From the NCBI GenBank assembly GCA_009746045.1, contig RPFO01000103.1:65001-129000 (forward strand): DNA of 64,000 bases, read 5' to 3'. Shown one piece after another: positions 52,408-61,351 of the stretch (position 1 is the stretch's first letter; each line of letters starts with the position of its first letter). The notes below the pieces were generated by a model. The model did no database searches. It was given only the letters and a program-made list of their open reading frames with translations, and had not been told where the DNA came from. The translations under genes and the position numbers were made by a program. The DNA is from Mesostigma viride (taxonomy: Eukaryota > Streptophyta > Mesostigmatophyceae > Mesostigmatales > Mesostigmataceae).

Positions 52408-53593
52408 TCAATGATCAGCAGCCTTGCCCTTGCCCTTATCCTGGGATGGACCAGCCTTCTCCTTGCTGCCACCCTGAGCTGGCTTGCTCTGACCTTCCTG
52501 CCTCAGGTACGAGGGACACTCATTCCTGAAGTGACCCTTCCCTTGGCAGAAATAACATTCCACCTGACTGATGTCCCGTGAGGTCCCACTGCTGGGCCCA
52601 GCCTTGGGAGGACCACCCACCCTCTTGAAGTCAAACTGGGACTGTGGATGTCCCGACTTCGGCGGTGTCCCCCGTCCAGCCCTTCTGTCACGCCCCCTCC
52701 TGGACCTTCCTCGACCCCTTGAAGAGGTCTCAGGCCCTCTCGAGGGCGCTGGGCCCCCGTGGCCCGATCCCCTCATGGACTTAACCGCAGGTTCAGTGGC
52801 CTCCTCGTCCCTTGACGAGGGCGCTTACCACCTACGTACTTGCCGCTGAAACACTCATACAACTGGTCCGTCATGGCTGCCCAGCCATGGACCTGTCGCA
52901 TGTGGATGGTCACATTATCCATGGTGACCGGATCCAGCTGCAGCGACTTGAGAAAGTCGCCCATGGCCATCCGATCTGCAACGAAGAATCCCTTGGCCAT
53001 GGCGTCCTCCCTCAGCTTGACGAAGTCTTCAAAGGCGTGGACCACTAGCTGCCCCTTGATGGGCTTGTAGTCCAGGTATTCTTGCTTCAGGTGGGACCCA
53101 TCTATGGTCCTCTTGTCACTCAGGAACACCCTGAGTCGCGTCATAAACGCCGCCCAGGTGTCCCCGCCGTGTGTCGCTCCCGAACAAACTTGAACAGCCG
53201 CCTCGCCGACTGCCTTATGTAGGCACTAGACGCCAGGATGCGAAGCTTGTCACCGGTGTATATGTCCGTGTACAAGTTCATGTCCTCTAACATCCTCTCA
53301 GCGTCCCGGGGCTGCCAATTGTCCTTGATGGACTGAAACTGGCCTAGCACCGCGTACCCCTCAGCCACGGTCGGTCGCTTAGGTGCCGCTTGATCTGCAG
53401 CTGGCGCGTTCTGACCGCCCTGCGATCCTTGGCTCTGATCATCTGGCAGCCCAGCCTGGTCTCCCAGCGCCTGGCCGTCACCGCGTCCATCGCGTCCACC
53501 GCGTCCATCGCGTCCATCTCGTCCATCCATCCCAGCGCCGCGCCGCGCAAAGCCCATAAGGCGCGCTTGTTGGTCAATAGCTCCCTCATCCAT
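52408..53593 (-). pseudogene. Copia-3 gag with CCHC finger
   Basis: Starts MDEGAIDQQARLMGFARRGA. Two frameshifts (about 53142 and 52775) link three frames. The capsid-like helices read YTGDKLRILASSAYIRQSAR, FMTRLRVFLSDKRTIDG and AMGDFLKSLQLDPVTMDNVT. The third frame is Arg/Gly/Pro-rich and carries the knuckle CYFCQGKGHFRNEC. A CGCGTCCATC direct repeat lies within the first frame (53485-53525, plus). Stop at 52408, 34 bp before the integrase ORF start. Confidence 0.82.
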
Positions 53594-53695
53594 GATGGCC
53601 TCTGTTCAGATCTGCTTCAGCCAGCCAAGTGGCCAAGCAGCAATTAAAGCAATATAAGCTACTGAACAAGAAAGGAAAATGCCAAGTGTTACCAC

Positions 53696-54616
53696 TCAGT
53701 CAATACCACCACGGTCGCCCCCAGGCGCGTCCTGGTTCTCCTTGTCGCTGTCGCTGTCGCTGTCGCTCACCACAATCAGCTCTGGCACCCTGCTACCCGC
53801 TGCGCCGTCGTCGACCCGCTGTCGGCCCGCGATGACAGAATCGTCACCGTTAGTATAGTAGACAGGTGACAACCCGTCGTTGGCACCCCGCGGATTGTAT
53901 CTTGGCACCTCGTGGTCGCCAAGTGCCTCGTCGCCTAGCCCAGCGACGCCCACTGCTCCCACCTCAAGGTCACTCTCGTAACCAAGAGGGGCAAACTCTT
54001 CCCAACGCGTCACACGAACGCGAAGGGGTTGGGGCAGTTCCTGAAAAGGAACCCTTGCTCGCTCCGGAAACCTGCCGACTCTTGCCGCGCGCTGTCCTCC
54101 GGTGATGGCTTCCGCTGTCGCCCCGACCTCTGCAAGCCGCCTGTAGTGCTCCGCTCCGCGTCGTTCACGTCGAACTGGTCCCGCTGCAACACCCTCGTCG
54201 CCGATTACGCCTGCGAAAGTACGTGGTACACCCGCACCCGCTGCTGCCGGCACGAACTCGTGTCGCACTGCACCAGCTGCCTCCGCAGCCTCTCCTCGCC
54301 TAACCGCCAACTCCGCACGCACCCGCTCAGCTACTGCTGTAATCACCGTCTGGATGCCGACCAAACCGTGAAGCTCCTGCTCGAGGTCGTCGATGCTCCG
54401 GTGCTCCGGAATGACGATGGTTTGGACGTGCCGCAGAATTCGCTCCCAATCTTCGACCTGGTCGTCGACGAATTGCACGAAGCTGCGATTAACAGGCGGA
54501 CGATCTGCAAGCAATAAAGATAAATCTCGAACGACACGACGCAATTCAGGCGAAATTGAACCCCCAGCAGACTGCCGAAACCGGAAATTCTGCTGCCGTT
54601 GTTCTTCCTGCACCAT
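53696..54616 (-). CDS. Copia-3 ORF0, 306-codon protein of unknown function
   Basis: Intact frame between 5' LTR and gag, from ATG 54616 (MVQEEQRQQNFRFRQSAGGS). It has helical stretches (DDQVEDWERILRHVQTIVIP; IDDLEQELHGLVGIQTVITA), a Gly/Ala-rich middle, an RVTRWEEFAPLGYESDLEVG block, and an acidic Ser-Asp tail ending DSDKENQDAPGGDRGGID. No known catalytic motif. Copia-2 has a broken counterpart in the same place. It may be a structural leader of Gag or an independent accessory protein. Confidence 0.6.
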   Translation of the reverse strand: MVQEEQRQQNFRFRQSAGGSISPELRRVVRDLSLLLADRPPVNRSFVQFVDDQVEDWERILRHVQTIVIPEHRSIDDLEQELHGLVGIQTVITAVAERVRAELAVRRGEAAEAAGAVRHEFVPAAAGAGVPRTFAGVIGDEGVAAGPVRRERRGAEHYRRLAEVGATAEAITGGQRAARVGRFPERARVPFQELPQPLRVRVTRWEEFAPLGYESDLEVGAVGVAGLGDEALGDHEVPRYNPRGANDGLSPVYYTNGDDSVIAGRQRVDDGAAGSRVPELIVVSDSDSDSDKENQDAPGGDRGGID

Positions 54617-54709
54617 TCACCACCGGACGAGCTTCTCGCGTCGTCAACGCTGCACACCGCAACCAGCAACGACCCTCCTGGCCGTTCCGTTGAGACTGTT
54701 TGTAATTTG

Positions 54710-55397
54710 AGTTAACGTTCTTATGAAACGCAATGTGAAGGATATGGTTGCAATGCAGCAATGTGTGAATATGGTTGGAAACGGAGCTTTGTTAAAATTG
54801 GATAATGTTACAGCGCTCACACACTTGAGGCTTGTACACGAGTTTGCCAAGTCAAGGCAACACACGTGAGGCGGGCTCGCAAGAGATGCCCAATTGGCAC
54901 TGGCCTATTCTTTATATACTTGTGCACTGTGCTTGCTAGTCCTGAGCAGCCTAGGAGGCCTGCTCAGTAATAACACCCCCGGTACAGTATTCACTACCTG
55001 TACAGCGCCAGTTCCTATACAGTAGGTCTGCCATACAGGCACAGTGACCACAAAGTACAGTGATTATTGCATCTGCACCTAGAAGTCCAGGACTAGGCCT
55101 GCGGTACCAACAGACCACAGGTTAAGGTTCCTATTTCCTGCGTACGACGTATTAATCCAATACCGTCGTAGGCTCAGCACCTAATTCCTGTCAGCCCAGG
55201 AATTACTGTCGACCCCATATGTCGTCGGCAAATATTCACGTCCGACTTAGAAGAACAGCCGGCTCGCGCTCGCGCGCGACCGGGAAGTCGGAACGCCATA
55301 ACTTTCTTGATACTTGTCGGAATGAACTCGTTCCGGTGCCGCTGGAATCGCAGAGATATGCCGAATCAGGATCATGCCAATGCGCTTGGCGTGAACT
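54710..55397 (-). repeat. Copia-3 5' LTR
   Basis: 688 bp. Ends AGTTAACG (left) and CGTGAACT (right; the other copy has CGTTAACT). In sense a TATATAAAG box lies at 54918-54910. Confidence 0.93.
54910..54918 (-). promoter_or_regulatory. TATA-like box in Copia-3 5' LTR
   Basis: Sense TATATAAAG, about 480 bp from the LTR start, duplicated in the other LTR near 13900-13908. A likely core promoter for the genomic transcript; the start site is not determined. Confidence 0.45.
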
Positions 55398-55567
55398 GAA
55401 ACAGGAGCCGAAGGCGGAGGGATCTGGCTGTCCATCTCGTCGGCTGGGCCGGAGCTATAGCAATGCCGCTTGGACGAGGCAGTAATGGCCGCTTCGGCGG
55501 GCGGTGGCTGTGTCGCAATGGTTTCCACAACGTCGACTAGTTGCGTATAATTGTGTGAGGCGCTGAA
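55398..55567 (-). pseudogene. LINE-A copy 4 ORF1, middle segment
   Basis: Matches copy 1 at about 6250-6400 (ctggctgtccatctcgtcgg; ETIATQPPPAEAAITASSKR). Bounded on the left by Copia-3 and on the right by the ORF1-only LINE (TSD GAGGCGCTGAA at 55557-55567 and 57590-57600). Confidence 0.85.
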
Positions 55568-57589
55568 TTAATTAATTAATTAATTAATTAATTAAACTCG
55601 TGCTCCCGTTGGGGAGTCACCGAGCACCGAAGTGCTTTTAATCCCTGTGTGTGCACAACAGGAGAAAGGGCAGAGACCCCCAGTCTCCTTCATGCCTATG
55701 AGGCATGCCACAGCTGCACTCGGGCGCGCTAGCTAAACGGACACGCTAATAACGATCCGGCAATCTGTGGGTGCAATAAGACCCATGTGAGCGTGTCATA
55801 GCCAGGCGTAGCATGGGTGGGCAAGGAATCTGATCATAGCCAGGGCGTAGCATGGCTGTACTAGGACTAGGCTAAGGCTATGGCTGGTTGTGTACCGTGC
55901 GTTAGCGGCACGTGACTAGGTATCTTGGCACAGCTAGGCAAACATTCTAAGCATGGCTGCCTTAGCGGCAGTGACTCCAATGGATACAAGCTAGGGCTAT
56001 TGCTATTCTAGCCCGCAGGGGGCGTCCACATGTTGTGGTTGCGGATCATCAGGTCCCCGGCGCCCCCGTCCAGTACACCTTGGGCTTCTGGGGGTCCTGC
56101 TTATGGCGGAGGTAATTTCCGGCCACAGGTCGCGTCGCTGCTGCTGCTGAGCGGGGGTCAGGTCGTCGTCCAGCGTCCAGGTGAGGTCGTGCAACCTCTT
56201 GCGACGAGAGAGGAACCGCTGCTTATCCTCAGGGGAGGGGAAGGTGAGCAGGACTGGTGGGGGAGCCGCCTTGTCCCGTGAGTGGGGAAGGCGGTGACAC
56301 CCACGCAGTTCTACCTCACCTACCAGGCCCATGAGGGTAACGGGAGCTGGTTCTTGAGCTCGTCAGCAAGGGAGGAACCTTCGGACGTCTCACCTGGCTT
56401 CTGGGGGAAGCGACGTAGCACCACTCGGCACTCGCGGCGAGCGCGGTCGGTGACCTCCCGTTGCTGGGCCTGGTGGTGGTCCTTCAGCTCCTGGAGCTTC
56501 GTGGCGATGGCGTCGGTGGTTGAGGCGGTCGCTGACCGCAGCAGGTCCGCATAGGAGAGCGGCGGGAGGTCACCAGAATCCTGCCGGGGTGGCTGGGAGG
56601 CAATGGTGGCCGTTGCAGTGCTCCGCTATCTTTGCCGGGACCTGTGTGGCCAGGGCCTCGGTGTGGGCGGCCGGTGATGGCCTCAAGCTTCTTCATGAGC
56701 ACGCCGCACTTGCCCTCCACCTGGTTAAGGCGAGAGACAAGTGCAGCATGCGTTTCCGAAGCCTGCGCCGCGGTGTGTAGCGCCGTGAACTGGGGTTGTA
56801 GCTTGTGGACGACCCGGGTTTCCACATTGGAGACCCGGGCCTCGACCGTATTGAGCGTGGTGTTCAGCGATGTCAGCTTCTCGGCCAGCGGCCAGGTCAC
56901 GTGCTCCTCCAGCACTGCGCGGATGTCATCCTTGCAGAGGGAGGGAGCCGATGGGGCTGCCGGCTGTGCGGGGGCGGAGGCGCTGAGCGCTCTGTTGCAT
57001 GTTGAGGTCGCCGAGGCTGCGCTGGTAGTGGCTGGTCAAGATAAACAGGCGTTGGCGTGGTTCGGCATAAGTGTAGAGCCAGGACGTGTCGAGGTAGTCG
57101 ATAGCCGCCCCCCCCATTCGGGGGCACGAAGAGCTTCCGTTCCTGTGTGAGGAACTGGAGGACCTCGACGACTTCCTGCGGCGACAGCGCCTGCCACTCG
57201 AGGAGGGAGAACCTACTGTCGCAGGGCAAGAATTGGCTCCATTTGTGGCGGTCGTGGCATGGTTTCTTGGATTCAGGCGAGGCGCTTGGCGATGGGTTTG
57301 CTGGCGATGGGTTAGCGAGCCCAGGCTGCTGGGCAAGAACGATGGCGAGTGGGTTGGGATGGGAGCCGGAGAGCTCCTTTTCCAAACCCCGTTTTGCTTT
57401 TGGGGTCGTCATAGCTGCTCGTCACGTGATAACTTTGGCAATACAGCGTTTCAGCCGTAACCGATTATACTGGCGTGTGCGTCTGAATAAAGCGCATCGA
57501 ATGCAAGTGGTCTGACCGAATTTGGGGCTCAGACGCAAAAGATCTGAGCTCCGCCGTCAGCCAAACCGCCGTCAGCCATTTTCGTCGTC
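55568..57589 (-). mobile_element. ORF1-only LINE, complete 2.0-kb copy
   Basis: Minus-strand element with 11-bp TSD GAGGCGCTGAA. It has a 5' UTR (57589-57413), a single ORF1, 430 bp of 3' UTR, a stem-loop (55600-55620) and a (TAAT)n tail (55568-55595). No RT or endonuclease sequence is present. The last ~30 bases before the tail are almost the same as LINE-A. This is the layout of a HAL1-like, ORF1-only element moved in trans. Confidence 0.82.
56003..57412 (-). pseudogene. ORF1 of the ORF1-only LINE, with coiled coil and C-terminal domain
   Basis: Starts MTTPKAKRGLEKELSGSHPN. A conserved block is QALSPQEVVEVLQFLTQERK. A frameshift near 56920 leads to EEHVTWPLAEKLTSLNTTLN and TVEARVSNVETRVVHKLQPQ, a clear heptad coiled coil. 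A second shift near 56480 leads to the C-terminal domain: TFPSPEDKQRFLSRRKRLHD then TWTLDDDLTPAQQQQRRDLW. Order (disordered N-terminus, coiled coil, RRM-like, basic C-terminal domain) is that of L1-type ORF1p, a trimeric RNA chaperone. The frameshifts make this copy a pseudogene. Confidence 0.7.
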
Positions 57590-57815
57590 GAGGCGCTGAA
57601 TCCTCCCCATCTGCAGGGGAAGGGGAGGCGGCTGACGGTGATTCCGCCATAGCTTGTGTCCTGAAAATACGAGCGCTGCCTGTGCTGTGTTTTATGATAT
57701 TGCGCTAAATCTTGGGCGATGGCGGCCGGAAATTATATCATCGTGTTCGTCATCGAAAGGCGAGTCTACTGCAATTTACCCGACCAAATTTCATGCCCGG
57801 ATGCAAAAGTTATCA
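57590..57815 (-). pseudogene. LINE-A copy 4, 5' UTR and first codons of ORF1
   Basis: ATG at 57650 (MAESPSAASPSPADGEDSAP) matches copy 1 ORF1. The leader (57651-57815) matches 6464-6627, including gcgctaaatcttgggcgatg and aaatttcatgcccggatg. The homology stops at AAAGTTAT, about 63 bp short of the full 5' end in copy 1. Confidence 0.85.
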
Positions 57816-57870
57816 AGGAGACAACCAGCGCAGGCCAGAAATCGGGAGAATCCGGACCATGGTAGCTCGA
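57816..57870 (+). mobile_element. SINE-like unit, head (continued at 58481)
   Basis: aaggagacaaccagcgcagg to ATGGTAGCTCGA. Interrupted here by a truncated ORF1-only LINE with 12-bp TSD ATGGTAGCTCGA, and continued from 58481 through the B-box-like GTGTTCGAGTC to about 58630, where homology with 11406-11612 ends. Confidence 0.45.
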
Positions 57871-58480
57871 CCTTGACGCAGCAACAACGGCGACGGGAGT
57901 TATGGCCGACCTACCTCCAGCTTCGGCAGACGGCGGGGCAGAAGCCGGTCTACTGGAAGGGGGCGGACATCTACGTCGCCCACAAGCCCTTGCAGGCGAC
58001 CCCTGCCGCCCCAGCCACCCCAGCCACCCCAGCCTAGGGAATATATAGCAGTAGTGTAGACTAGAAAGCTTAGCGACGTGGCCATGTATGCCTACGTGAC
58101 GGGCCCACACCCGCCCTTGCAATAGCCGTAGCAATTTCGAGTCATGCTTTGCCCATCATGCAGGGAGTTACTCCCTGCTGAGAGGCCATGTGTACCCTAG
58201 CCATAGCCTAGCCACATACCTTCCACCCCATATCTCATGCAGGCCTTCTAGGCCCTCTCCTCAAGCCCCCCCTGGGTGCCTGTGCTTGTTTAGGAGGCAT
58301 GAACCATCATGGAGGTGCATGTGCACCTAGTGCACCCAGAGCAGGTGATAGTCGTACATCCTACACCTGCAGGTTGTCGCCCTGATTGTATTACAAACCC
58401 ATAGATGCCCCTTTCTCAGGGCTATGTGTTACATATGCTCCCCACGGAGCTATGATTTTAATTAATTAATTAATTAATTA
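57871..58480 (+). mobile_element. ORF1-only LINE, 5'-truncated 610-bp copy
   Basis: TSD ATGGTAGCTCGA at 57859-57870 and 58481-58492. Contains the last ~55 codons of ORF1 (RRELWPTYLQLRQTAGQKPV ... ATPATPA, stop near 58037), 3' UTR, stem-loop GCTCCCCACGGAGC (58437-58450) and (TAAT)n tail (58459-58480). It gives the uninterrupted 3' UTR reference for this family. Confidence 0.88.
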
Positions 58481-58640
58481 ATGGTAGCTCGAGCCTGCCG
58501 TTATCTTGTCCGCGTGTTCGAGTCGTTCAGGATGATGAAGATGAATGGTGATGGAAATGTGTAGCCGTGTGCATTGAAATTATGGCTGGCTTGTATAAGT
58601 GTAGAGCGACTAGATGACCTAGACGGTGGGGCCGGAAACA
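58481..58640 (+). mobile_element. SINE-like unit, body
   Basis: gagcctgccgttatcttgtc, GTGTTCGAGTC, then a gatgatgaagatgaatggtg block and agagcgactagatgacc, matching the reverse complement of 11406-11560. Confidence 0.45.
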
Positions 58641-58990
58641 GCATGCTTGATCAGGGCGTGTGTTTTGAGCCTAACTGGCCGGGAGTGTCTAGTGGTGAGC
58701 ACCATTGCTGCGATCGCTCTCCCACCATTTACGAGCAAATACCCGCAAATGGAAAACCACTGAAAAGGTCTAGCTAGTCAGCAATTACGTTAGCCATGCC
58801 ATGATTCCAAACGTCCAAGAACTGCACACGGTGCAAAGGCAAAAAGCCGGAGGACAGCACTTTCAAATGTGCGGCGGGAACCAAAAGCCCGCGTATGCCA
58901 GAAAACATCGTGTTCCTGCAGCGACGCGACGATGTGGACAACGAATCCAGTGCCAAGCTCGGAACGGCCGCAAAGGAGATCTGGCATCAC
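58641..58990. other. Unassigned spacer
   Basis: No supported gene. The minus strand has short frames that may be decayed continuation of the Penelope-like fragment. Confidence 0.35.
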
Positions 58991-58995
58991 AGGGT

Positions 58996-59442
58996 TCAGA
59001 TGTGCGGAGATACTATGCGATCCAGCCGGTCCACGACCTGTTTGTAGAGCTTGTGCCAAGGGGCAGCACCGAACAGATGTGGGTGACGTTGCAAAAAACA
59101 CCGGACTTGACGGAGCATAATGTCTCGGTCATAGTCTTTGACCAACAAACGATGCAAGAGTTCAACAAGAGTCGTGATGAAATTGACACGATAAGAACAA
59201 AGACGGGAAAAACGATGTAACTGACTAAGAACAACACCAAATTTTGCTGTGTGGGAAAGGAGACTGTGAATATCGGGGTAACGAATAAAAGGAATTTGCT
59301 GGTATTTAGGATCCTTGCGCTTATCATAGACAGCCGTACGCCAGCCCTTCTTGTTATGGGTAATGTTAACCCGTGTTTTTTTACAACGCGATACATCGCG
59401 TTGTAGGGTTAGAACGCGATGTATCGCGTTGTAATCTGACAC
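58996..59442 (-). pseudogene. Penelope-like reverse transcriptase C-terminal fragment
   Basis: 148-codon frame with GWRTAVYDKRKDPKYQQIPF, then RYPDIHSLLSHTAKFGVVLS, QLHRFSRLCSYRVNFITTLV and ELLHRLLVKDYDRDIMLRQV. The pattern Y-x-K-x(n)-YP-x-H-S...K-x-G-V-x-x-S-Q-x-x-R-x-x-R-x-C-S...F...L-L...Y resembles the thumb region of Penelope-like element RTs (K-x-T-D...HP...K-x-S-I-P-x-S-Q-x-x-R-x-R-R-I-C-S). The catalytic palm is not present upstream. A non-PLE algal RT family sharing this tail cannot be excluded. Confidence 0.4.
59375..59433. repeat. AACGCGATGTATCGCGTT double palindrome
   Basis: Two copies of an 18-bp near-palindrome (AACGCGATACATCGCGTT and AACGCGATGTATCGCGTT), 8 nt apart, flanked by TTACA/TGTAA. 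At the 5' end of the PLE-like frame; origin unknown. Confidence 0.7.
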
Positions 59443-59574
59443 GTGGCAAACCTAAATATTAAACATGCGATTTTTGGTCTGAAACTTTCAAAATAGGTCT
59501 GAAACATCTCATAGAATTCAAGAAAAAATCCCGGTATTTTTGGTATTTTTTTTGTGACAGCTGCAAACAAATAT

Positions 59575-60524
59575 TAAAAATTAAATTAAATTAAATTATA
59601 ACATGCCTCCGTGGGGGGGTCATGTAGCACATATTCCATGATGGATGGGGTGGAGGAAGCCGCGTGATCGAACTATCCTAACTCTATCTAGAAAAGCCTA
59701 GCTACACTACTCATCAAAACGCCTCCTCCGCTTGGGGGGAGGTGGCTTGCCCACAGGGTCGGGCGTGTGCGCCTTGACAATCTTAGAACTGCCACCGCGT
59801 CTTGTCCTGCATGGCAGTCCAAAGACGGGAGAGAGAGTGGATGCGGTGCTCAAACTGGGCTGGGACCACTAGGTCGTCCAGCAACATCTGAACGTAGTTG
59901 GTGACAGGTTTCCCTACCCTTTTGGGAATGTCCGCGGGGCCAGGCCAGGTCAGAATAATAATGCCGCCCTGGCTGTCCAAGCCGCTGGGGGCCGGCCAGA
60001 CCACGGGTGGTGTCGACCTGGCTGGTGCGGGCAAGGTGTCCTACAAATGCTATCCTACGCTGCCTAATCTCGTCCGAAACACGAGGCATGCCATGATACA
60101 AAGACTCTGATGACGGACGCTCGGAAAAACCTACGTTAAGGACCTGCCGGAGCATCCTGTAAACTGTGCCGTCGAGCCGTGCTGCCAGCTTGGGTGGGAG
60201 GGTCCACGCCTCGGCGCCATACGTGAGCACCGTGAGGACGAGGACCTTGAAGAGCATGCGTTTGCGGTGCCCGTCCAGGCCCTTCGAGCGCCAGTAAGGT
60301 GTGAGCGAGCGGAGCTTGGCCCAGGCGAGGGCGATGCGGGTGTCCACATCGTCGGCGGTGTCAGGAAGCCAGCTCCCCAACAGCTTGAAGCGGTCGCGGA
60401 ACGGGACCTCCGTCCCGTCGAGCAGGCGCGGCAGCGGAGGTTTACCGGATGCCCCGATCACCATCGCCTCAGTCTTGACACTAATCTCCAACCCCACCGC
60501 CCGCGCCTCCAGGCCCAGGCAGTC
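59575..60524 (-). mobile_element. LINE-C, 5'-truncated copy
   Basis: TSD CAAACAAATAT (59564-59574; 60525-60535). Tail (TTTAA)n-like at 59575-59598, imperfect stem-loop at 59602-59624 (CATG...CATG stem), 3' UTR, then RT C-terminus. The same 3' end is nested in LINE-A copy 3. Confidence 0.88.
59783..60524 (-). pseudogene. LINE-C RT, thumb and C-terminal region
   Basis: The frame begins, after truncation, CLDCLGLEARAVGLEISVKT. It continues FRDRFKLLGSWLPDTADDVD, FKVLVLTVLTYGAEAWTLPP and AFVGHLARTSQVDTTRGLAG. This is the same region as LINE-A 1600-2330 at moderate identity, so LINE-C and LINE-A are sister families. A frameshift near 60000 separates the last part (59783-60034). The catalytic YADD lies beyond the truncation. 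Confidence 0.85.
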
Positions 60525-60535
60525 CAAACAAATAT

Positions 60536-61351
60536 GTACCACTGAAATCAGGCATTTTCGCGGGACGAAGGTGAAGACGACGGCGATGGCGGCAGGTAGA
60601 TCTCGCCAGTTTTCGCGCGAATTTCAGTGGCTGTTGGGTAGCACGACCATGATGATGCATTCAAAGGTTGATAGTTAGGTTTCTACGAATTTGTTGAGGT
60701 ACTGGGGCAAAGGAAACGTAGTTTTTTCCAGTTTCTCACCCAACTTTCATGCGGAAACCCTGGAAACCGGCATACATATTATTACGTCAAGACTCGGGTC
60801 TGCTGCGGCACCATGCTTGGTATTTCCATGGTGTTTCGACTTCTTAACACATGTTTATTCATTCCGAACGCCCGGACTCTCGGCTAAACCGAGATTTGTG
60901 CAGACTTTTATTGGGTAGCTCCGGGCATGATGGTGCCTGCAAATAGCGTAAGGCGTGACCGTGGCTATTGCTACGGTATGCTGTATTTTCCTGGAAATGG
61001 CCTCTGCCACCGGCTCAATAGTGCTTGCAGGCGTAAGTATATCGTGTTTCTACCTAGTTTCTGCCAGTTTTCCACTTATTTCTACCGACCTCAGTGCCCA
61101 GCCTATCTCGAAAAACGGCCATGGTGTATAATCATGTGTTGTTAGCATCTTGCCACCATTTGCTAGCATGCATGCATTCCAGCGTCATCTTTGCCTGCAT
61201 GTAAGCTCATGGATCACTCAACCTATCCAAGCCTTGCATTACACGTGCCTCTTTCTTTCAGTATTGCACGCGTTACGGAATGAAAACCCAGCACCTCCAT
61301 TCCCACGAGGCATGTGCTCAACACGTTGTGAGAGTGGATGATGCTTTGGCT
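60536..61351. other. Unassigned spacer
   Basis: About 800 bp with short frames only (longest 125 codons, extending out of LINE-C). No repeat family, tRNA or terminal structure recognised. This may be true host sequence. Confidence 0.4.

Larger units (their letters stand above)
13700..55397 (-). mobile_element. Copia-3, LTR retrotransposon split by nested insertions
   Basis: LTR retrotransposon in minus orientation with 5-bp TSD GAAAC (13695-13699; 55398-55402) in LINE-A ORF1. The 5' LTR is 54710-55397; the 3' LTR is 13700-14288 joined to 45896-45995. Removing FB-1 (14289-45892) and LTR-4 (48760-50829) with one TSD copy each leaves about 8.0 kb, matching Copia-1 and Copia-2. Sense order: LTR, ORF0, gag with CCHC, integrase, retropepsin-like, RT, RNase H, 3' UTR, LTR. 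I count about four differences between the two LTRs. Confidence 0.93.

Noticed and set aside
57816-57900. Template-switch chimera between a SINE-like head and ORF1 sequence
   Set aside because: The 12-bp duplication ATGGTAGCTCGA on both sides of 57871-58480 shows simple nested insertion.
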